Shown: piece after piece, positions 59,864 to 64,000 of the stretch
Layout of the letters: each line of letters opens with the position of its first letter
Position numbering within the stretch: position 1 is the stretch's first letter
Assembly (NCBI GenBank): GCA_964627445.1
Contig: CAZVJF010000003.1
Location: 62,001 to 126,000 of the forward strand
From: Luteibaculum sp964627445
GTDB taxonomy: Bacteria > Bacteroidota > Bacteroidia > Flavobacteriales_D > Luteibaculaceae
Reading direction: 5' to 3'
DNA length: 64,000 nucleotides
Notes under the pieces: model-generated
Seen by the model: the letters and a program-made list of their open reading frames with translations, nothing else
What the model was told of the DNA's origin: nothing
Databases searched by the model: none
Position numbers and translations under genes: made by a program

Positions 59864-60754
59864 ATGAATCGGATTTCTGTACTGTTATTGCTGCGTATTT
59901 GTGTGTTGCTCACCTTTTTGGGACGGACCTACGAGCACCTGCGCTGGGGGGTGAACTACCGCGAAATATTTTGGAACTATAAGTTGGTAGGAAAGTGGGT
60001 AGCGCGCTTGTCGGACAAGAGCTGGGCCGAATACGTTTCCGACCCCACCGTAAATGCTAACATAGATATCATGATACAGGGCATAGGAATAGTGTTTGCC
60101 CTGGCAGGATTTGCAGCACTATTTATTAACCAACAACGCAAGTGGCTAGCCATTCCTATTGTTACTGGCATTCTCTTCTACTTGGTTTTGGTATGGCTTC
60201 ACTACTTCGGATTTGTAAATCGCCTCCCTTTAGCATTGGAGTTTTCGGCTCAAATTGGGTGTAGCCTACTGCTGCTCTATGCAGTATTTAAGAATCCTCC
60301 TGCAGAAAAGTTTAATTTATGGGTAAAGATCGTAGTGGCTTTAACTTTCGTAGCACATGGTTTTTATGCTTGTGGTTTTACAGACCGGCCAGCAGGCTTC
60401 CTAAATATGACCATGCGGGGCTTTGGAGTGCGTAAGGACCTAGCGATCGATATCCTAATTATCGCAGGAATCTTGGACTTTGTAGCAGCCCTCGGAATTT
60501 TTCTAAAACCCGCACAACGCATTGCCTTTGCATATTGTATTCTGTGGGGCTTTGCTACCGCTTTTGCCCGTATTTATGCCAATTACTACGATTACCGCCC
60601 TTGGGCAAGCCTAGACCAATGGACCTGGAAGTTTTTAGTGCGCACTTCGCATTATATGCTGCCCCTTATAGGTTACTTAATCGCTACAGGCAAGCCGCTT
60701 TCTTTGGTGCAGAGACAAGAATCGGCCCCAACTTCGGCAAATCCAACTGCATAG
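59864..60754 (+). CDS. Polytopic membrane protein, possibly DoxX-like
   Basis: A 296-aa protein with about seven membrane segments. Two segments look alike, LLLRICVLLTFLGRTYEHLRWG (about 6-27) and VKIVVALTFVAHGFYACGF (about 155-173), the second resembling the first helix of DoxX/DUF417-type proteins. I cannot name the family with confidence. Bounded by its own promoter and terminator, it is a single-gene unit. ATG 59864 is set by the promoter box. Confidence 0.6.
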   Translation: MNRISVLLLLRICVLLTFLGRTYEHLRWGVNYREIFWNYKLVGKWVARLSDKSWAEYVSDPTVNANIDIMIQGIGIVFALAGFAALFINQQRKWLAIPIVTGILFYLVLVWLHYFGFVNRLPLALEFSAQIGCSLLLLYAVFKNPPAEKFNLWVKIVVALTFVAHGFYACGFTDRPAGFLNMTMRGFGVRKDLAIDILIIAGILDFVAALGIFLKPAQRIAFAYCILWGFATAFARIYANYYDYRPWASLDQWTWKFLVRTSHYMLPLIGYLIATGKPLSLVQRQESAPTSANPTA

Positions 60755-60783
60755 TTACTACCGGAGCACCTGACTATTTAAAC

Positions 60784-60813
60784 AAAAAAAGCCTCGCAAT
60801 GGAGGCTTTTTTT
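60784..60813. terminator. Bidirectional terminator
   Basis: Stem AAAAAAAGCCTC / GAGGCTTTTTTT around a GCAATG loop, between the polytopic membrane protein gene and the convergent lipoprotein gene. Confidence 0.85.
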
Positions 60814-60829
60814 GTGCTTGGAAATTCTG

Positions 60830-61480
60830 TTACAGTGTTCCGTGGTCCAGTAACTCCGTTATCAGCGTATCGCCCTCGTTAATGACTTCAGTTTTAATGA
60901 CGCCCACATTTTTCACAAACCAACGGGTAACTTTGGTATGTATGTCTGGCTCACCAGGATTCTCAGTAATGAAATTTCCTTCTACTTGAACCACGTTATC
61001 ATAGCTTGACTCAGACAGCTGTAATGTGGCATCCACAGCCACTACCTCGTAATTCATTGTTAAACGCGAACCAAACTCAAATTCATATAGATCCACCCAA
61101 CTCTGTCCCAGCGCAGGATCTTTAAGTAAGATACGAAATGCAGCTTCTACATTAGGCTCAAAAGAATCCTCGTCAAAATCTTCTTCCCATTGGTAGTGTG
61201 CATTTTCATCGCAATACACGTAGGTATTTCCATTTAGGATTTTCCACGTTTTACCATCAAACATTTCTTCTCCAGTTACTTTGGCACTATCGATGGTGTT
61301 GAAAAACAGGTTATCATACACCCAAAAGTTCCCTACCTCTATAGGCAGAAACTCACAAGGACTGCCTTCAACCACTTGCTCTGCGTTCACATTATTGTCG
61401 CCCGGCTCTTCGTTGGGTTCACATGATATAAACACACCAACTACTAGCAGCATCCACAAAAAACTAATTCTAAGCTTCAT
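60830..61480 (-). CDS. Lipoprotein of unknown function
   Basis: A 216-aa predicted lipoprotein (Cys20 in VGVFISC) with an acidic linker (EPNEEPGDNN) and a beta-rich domain: FLPIEVGNFWVYDNLFF, YVYCDENAHYQWEED, GQSWVDLYEFEFGS, HTKVTRWFVKNVGVIKTE. The pattern recalls lipoproteins that describe 'GNxWxY' repeats in Bacteroidota. No function is inferred. A TATTTTTG box lies 16 nt upstream of the ATG. Confidence 0.72.
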   Translation of the reverse strand: MKLRISFLWMLLVVGVFISCEPNEEPGDNNVNAEQVVEGSPCEFLPIEVGNFWVYDNLFFNTIDSAKVTGEEMFDGKTWKILNGNTYVYCDENAHYQWEEDFDEDSFEPNVEAAFRILLKDPALGQSWVDLYEFEFGSRLTMNYEVVAVDATLQLSESSYDNVVQVEGNFITENPGEPDIHTKVTRWFVKNVGVIKTEVINEGDTLITELLDHGTL

Positions 61481-61496
61481 TTTTAATCATTTTCGG

Positions 61497-61504
61497 CAAA
61501 AATA
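61497..61504 (-). promoter_or_regulatory. -7 promoter box of the lipoprotein gene (TATTTTTG)
   Basis: Exact TAnnTTTG on the minus strand, 16 nt before the ATG at 61480. Confidence 0.55.
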
Positions 61505-61820
61505 GAATATACCTAAAATAAAACCACACAAACAATACTTATCCTTTATTACAGTTCATTATTACTATAAATAGCCGCACTCCGTTTGGTACTGAATTGA
61601 ATCAAATCGAACGGCATCGAAGTCTGTTTTTAGATCCCTGCGCCTCGCAGTCTCAAAAAGAACGTGCTGAATTTACAGATACATTTTTTCAGATCTCCGC
61701 AACACCGCTAGTCTAAGCACTATACATCCTGAGAAACAATGTTTTATAACCATTTGTTACTAGAGCATTCCCACTGGGATTCCGTATATTGATGCGGTTT
61801 TACGAACGAACCTTACCACT
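61505..61820. other. Intergenic stretch, nothing certain
   Basis: About 316 nt between divergent genes. No ORF or repeat is supported. It contains a small hairpin CTGCG-CCT-CGCAG at 61638-61650 without a T run and a loose TATATTG near 61787. Confidence 0.5.
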
Positions 61821-62276
61821 ATGCCCAAGCTTACGTTCTACAAACAAAAAAACACGGCAGTACTCAATTACAAAAGCTATGTACACTCCTGGATACAGGA
61901 GCACCCCAAAAGCGAGCTCCACATTGGCTGCGATTCTAAGGTGAAACCCAACGGTGTAAAATACTCGGTTTCTATATGCATGCGCAACATTGGCAATGGC
62001 GTTCACGAGATTTATGCTACCGAATTTATAAATGACAAAACCGACAATTACACCCGATTGTGGCGCGAGGTGAACATGGCCGTGGAATTGGCCCGAGAGT
62101 TGGATGATCTCGCAGCGAAAATTCACATTCACGTAGATCTAAACCAAGACCCCAAGTATTTCTCCAATCGCCTGTACGAAGCCAGCGTGGGTTTTATTTC
62201 TTCACTAGGATATGAGGCCATTGCCAAACCCGATGCGTGGGCAGCCAGTTCCGGAGCACATGCCCATTGCCAATAA
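61821..62276 (+). CDS. YkuK-like DUF458 RNase H-fold protein
   Basis: A 151-aa protein matching the DUF458/YkuK family: SELHIGCDSKVKPNGVKYSVSICMRN (first strand with Asp), IHIHVDLNQDPKYFSNRLYEASVGFISSLGYEAIAKPDAWAASSGAHAH at the end. Family members have an RNase H-like fold; activity is not established. It sits 53 nt before mtaB, which has its own promoter box. Confidence 0.82.
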   Translation: MPKLTFYKQKNTAVLNYKSYVHSWIQEHPKSELHIGCDSKVKPNGVKYSVSICMRNIGNGVHEIYATEFINDKTDNYTRLWREVNMAVELARELDDLAAKIHIHVDLNQDPKYFSNRLYEASVGFISSLGYEAIAKPDAWAASSGAHAHCQ

Positions 62277-62314
62277 ACCGCTGAATCCTAGGGCACAGTC
62301 CCAATGCTTCGTTG

Positions 62315-62322
62315 TATCTTTG
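62315..62322 (+). promoter_or_regulatory. -7 promoter box of mtaB (TATCTTTG)
   Basis: Exact TAnnTTTG ending 7 nt before the ATG at 62330, implying a very short or absent leader and supporting that start. Confidence 0.6.
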
Positions 62323-62329
62323 CCCCGCA

Positions 62330-63646
62330 ATGGGACAATTTCAACGCGTAGCTTTTTATACCCTGGGCTGCAAGCTAAACTTTGCAGAGACCTCTACCCT
62401 GGCACGCCAATTTACAGAGGCGGGATTTGCAAAAGTAGATTTTCATGAAACCGCAGACTTCTACGTCATCAACACCTGTTCTGTTACCGAGAACGCGGAT
62501 AAAAAATGCCGCAACATGGTGCGCAAAGCCAACAAGCGCAATCCAGCCGCTACCGTAATAGTGGTCGGATGCTATGCCCAGCTAAAACCCCAAGAAATTG
62601 CCAACATCGAGGGGGTGGATTTGGTGTTGGGTGCCAATGAGAAATTTGATATCCTAAAGTACACGCAAGGAACGCTTCCAGAGAACAAGGTAGTTCGTCA
62701 CGAAATTAAGAACCTCAAAACCTTTGTACCGGGTTTTAGTGCAGGCGATAGAACCCGTACGTTTTTAAAGGTGCAAGATGGCTGCGATTACTTTTGCTCC
62801 TTTTGCACCATACCCCTGGCCCGCGGCCGCAGCCGCAGTGCTTCTGTAGCAGAAACCCTTGCCAGCGCAGAAAAAGCAATAGCAAAGGGCGCCAAAGAAA
62901 TTGTACTTACAGGGGTAAACATTGGCGATTTTGGAAGCGGAACAGACGAAAGCTTTCTCGATTTAATACGCGAATTGGATGCTTTGGAAGGAGCCACACG
63001 CTTTCGCATTTCCTCTATTGAGCCCAATTTATTGAGCGATGCCATTATTGACTTTGTGGCCTCCTCAAAAAAATTCATGCCGCATTTCCACATTCCCTTA
63101 CAATCGGGTAATGATGAAATGCTGCAAGAAATGCGCAGAAGGTATGACACGGCCTTATATCGCCAGCGCATACAGCGTATCCAGCAAAAAATACCGCATG
63201 CTTGTATTGGGGTGGATGTTATTGTTGGATTTCCTGGCGAAACCGATGCCCACTTCGACAGCACCGTGGACTTCCTTAAGTCGTTAGATGTTTCTTATCT
63301 ACACGTTTTCACTTACTCGGAACGTGCCAACACTACCGCGTTGCGCAAGGATACAGTGATTCCCAAAAACATCCGTTACGACAGAACGCGTTTATTAAAC
63401 GTGCTCAGCCACAAATTAAAACGTGCCTTTTACCAGGCACATCAACATACTACCCGCACCGTGTTGTGGGAAAAAGAAGACCAAGAAGGCTACATGTATG
63501 GCTACACCGACAATTACATTCGCGTACGCCAAGCCTTTAATCCAGCCGAATGCAATAAGGAAACCGAGGTAACTTTAGCGCATTTGGATGCCGATGGATT
63601 TTATGACCTGGCACCCCAAACATCCAACCAAAAGCTAAGCGCCTAA
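62330..63646 (+). CDS. mtaB: tRNA t6A37 methylthiotransferase MtaB
   Basis: A 438-aa radical-SAM enzyme that adds a methylthio group to t6A37 of tRNA. The N-terminal UPF0004 domain brings three Cys for the second cluster: TLGCKLNFAE (about 12-21), INTCSVTENAD and VGCYAQLKP. The radical-SAM motif is DGCDYFCSFC (CxxxCxxC, about 149-158). A C-terminal TRAM-like region reads YMYGYTDNYIRV. The N-terminal pattern fits MtaB better than MiaB. Its stop overlaps the next gene's start (TAATG). Confidence 0.92.
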   Translation: MGQFQRVAFYTLGCKLNFAETSTLARQFTEAGFAKVDFHETADFYVINTCSVTENADKKCRNMVRKANKRNPAATVIVVGCYAQLKPQEIANIEGVDLVLGANEKFDILKYTQGTLPENKVVRHEIKNLKTFVPGFSAGDRTRTFLKVQDGCDYFCSFCTIPLARGRSRSASVAETLASAEKAIAKGAKEIVLTGVNIGDFGSGTDESFLDLIRELDALEGATRFRISSIEPNLLSDAIIDFVASSKKFMPHFHIPLQSGNDEMLQEMRRRYDTALYRQRIQRIQQKIPHACIGVDVIVGFPGETDAHFDSTVDFLKSLDVSYLHVFTYSERANTTALRKDTVIPKNIRYDRTRLLNVLSHKLKRAFYQAHQHTTRTVLWEKEDQEGYMYGYTDNYIRVRQAFNPAECNKETEVTLAHLDADGFYDLAPQTSNQKLSA

Positions 63647-64000
63647 TGAAACAGCAAGCCCTCCATACCCTACTGGGCAAAGTAGAATTTGTAGTCCAAA
63701 AAGCCGGAGAAGACATCGAAGAGGCGCATTTTAACCGCGATTTTCTGGTAGAAAGCAAGTCCTACAACAACCTGGTAACCGAAGTCGATAAAAAGACCGA
63801 GGAAAAATTGGTGGAACTCCTTGGCAAGTTATTACCCGAGGCAGGATTTATAGCCGAGGAAGACAGCATAGCCCGCAAGGAAGCCGACTACCAATGGATT
63901 ATTGACCCCATTGATGGCACCACCAACTTTGTTCACGGCCTCCCCTTGTACTGCATTAGCATTGGGCTAGCGTTTAAGGAAGAAATTATTCTGGGGGTGG
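63646..64000 (+). CDS. Inositol monophosphatase family protein, N-terminal part (cut by window edge)
   Basis: About 118 residues are visible. Metal-binding motifs of the family are present: NLVTEVDKKTEEKL, AEEDS (Glu/Asp) and the hallmark WIIDPIDGTTNFVHGLP. It removes phosphate from inositol phosphates or similar. It starts at an ATG overlapping the mtaB stop and runs off the right edge. Confidence 0.93.
   Translation, partial: MKQQALHTLLGKVEFVVQKAGEDIEEAHFNRDFLVESKSYNNLVTEVDKKTEEKLVELLGKLLPEAGFIAEEDSIARKEADYQWIIDPIDGTTNFVHGLPLYCISIGLAFKEEIILGV

Noticed and set aside
61638..61650. CTGCG-CCT-CGCAG hairpin as a terminator
   Set aside because: Short stem, no T run on either side, and no transcript known to end there.

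Overview
The window looks like a chromosomal segment of a free-living, probably marine, member of the Bacteroidota (Flavobacteriia/Cryomorphaceae-like). The signs are many TAnnTTTG -7 promoter boxes with almost no Shine-Dalgarno sequences, four secreted proteins with type IX secretion (T9SS) C-terminal sorting domains, BshA (bacillithiol synthesis), DUF5686 and GH3/beta-lactamase fusion proteins, and an SbtA-type bicarbonate transporter. It is mostly core and housekeeping DNA, with no phage, insertion sequence or CRISPR array visible.

Layout. 1-8980: 5' end of argS, an enoyl-CoA hydratase/secreted protein/ftsK/lolA/SnoaL-like run, then a glycosyltransferase, an FkbM methyltransferase and queA. 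9007-9390: a tRNA-Leu(GAG) gene nested among copies of its own 5' and 3' parts, each interrupted by the palindrome TCCCGATAACTATCGGGA. 9414-16936: a PEGA-like lipoprotein, a very large secreted metalloprotease and an SGNH/MBOAT acyltransferase pair. 17003-25648: AidB-like dehydrogenase, amidohydrolase, a pappalysin-like protein that has lost its zinc site, a PQQ-type sugar dehydrogenase and an M16 lipoprotein peptidase. 25778-29126: DUF2200, a possible small membrane peptide, sbtA, a YbaB/EbfC protein and a TonB-domain protein.

29246-36053 is the most interesting gene cluster. An ATP-grasp ligase, a 652-aa protein with a papain-like Cys/His/Asn signature, a stand-alone alanine-racemase-family enzyme and a DUF5686 outer-membrane protein lie in one direction with gaps of 22, 9 and 36 nt. 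I infer a small-molecule or peptide-modifying system that may use D-amino acids; its product is unknown.

36050-46184 is mainly minus strand: an unrecognised membrane-anchored protein; a coupled set of a beta-lactamase-fold protein without its SxxK, an alpha/beta hydrolase and an aspartic-protease-like protein lacking its first catalytic Asp; then bshA and a GH3/beta-lactamase fusion. 46299-51222 is a tightly packed plus-strand operon: small membrane protein, mutL, two rhomboid proteases and an endonuclease/exonuclease/phosphatase protein. 51223-64000 holds an orphan peptide-binding lipoprotein, two LVIVD-type lipoproteins, purT, a katG whose product carries a lipoprotein-like signal, a T9SS metallophosphatase, an unrecognised membrane protein, a lipoprotein, a YkuK-like protein, mtaB and the start of an inositol monophosphatase gene.

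All function calls are from reading motifs; no database search was run.
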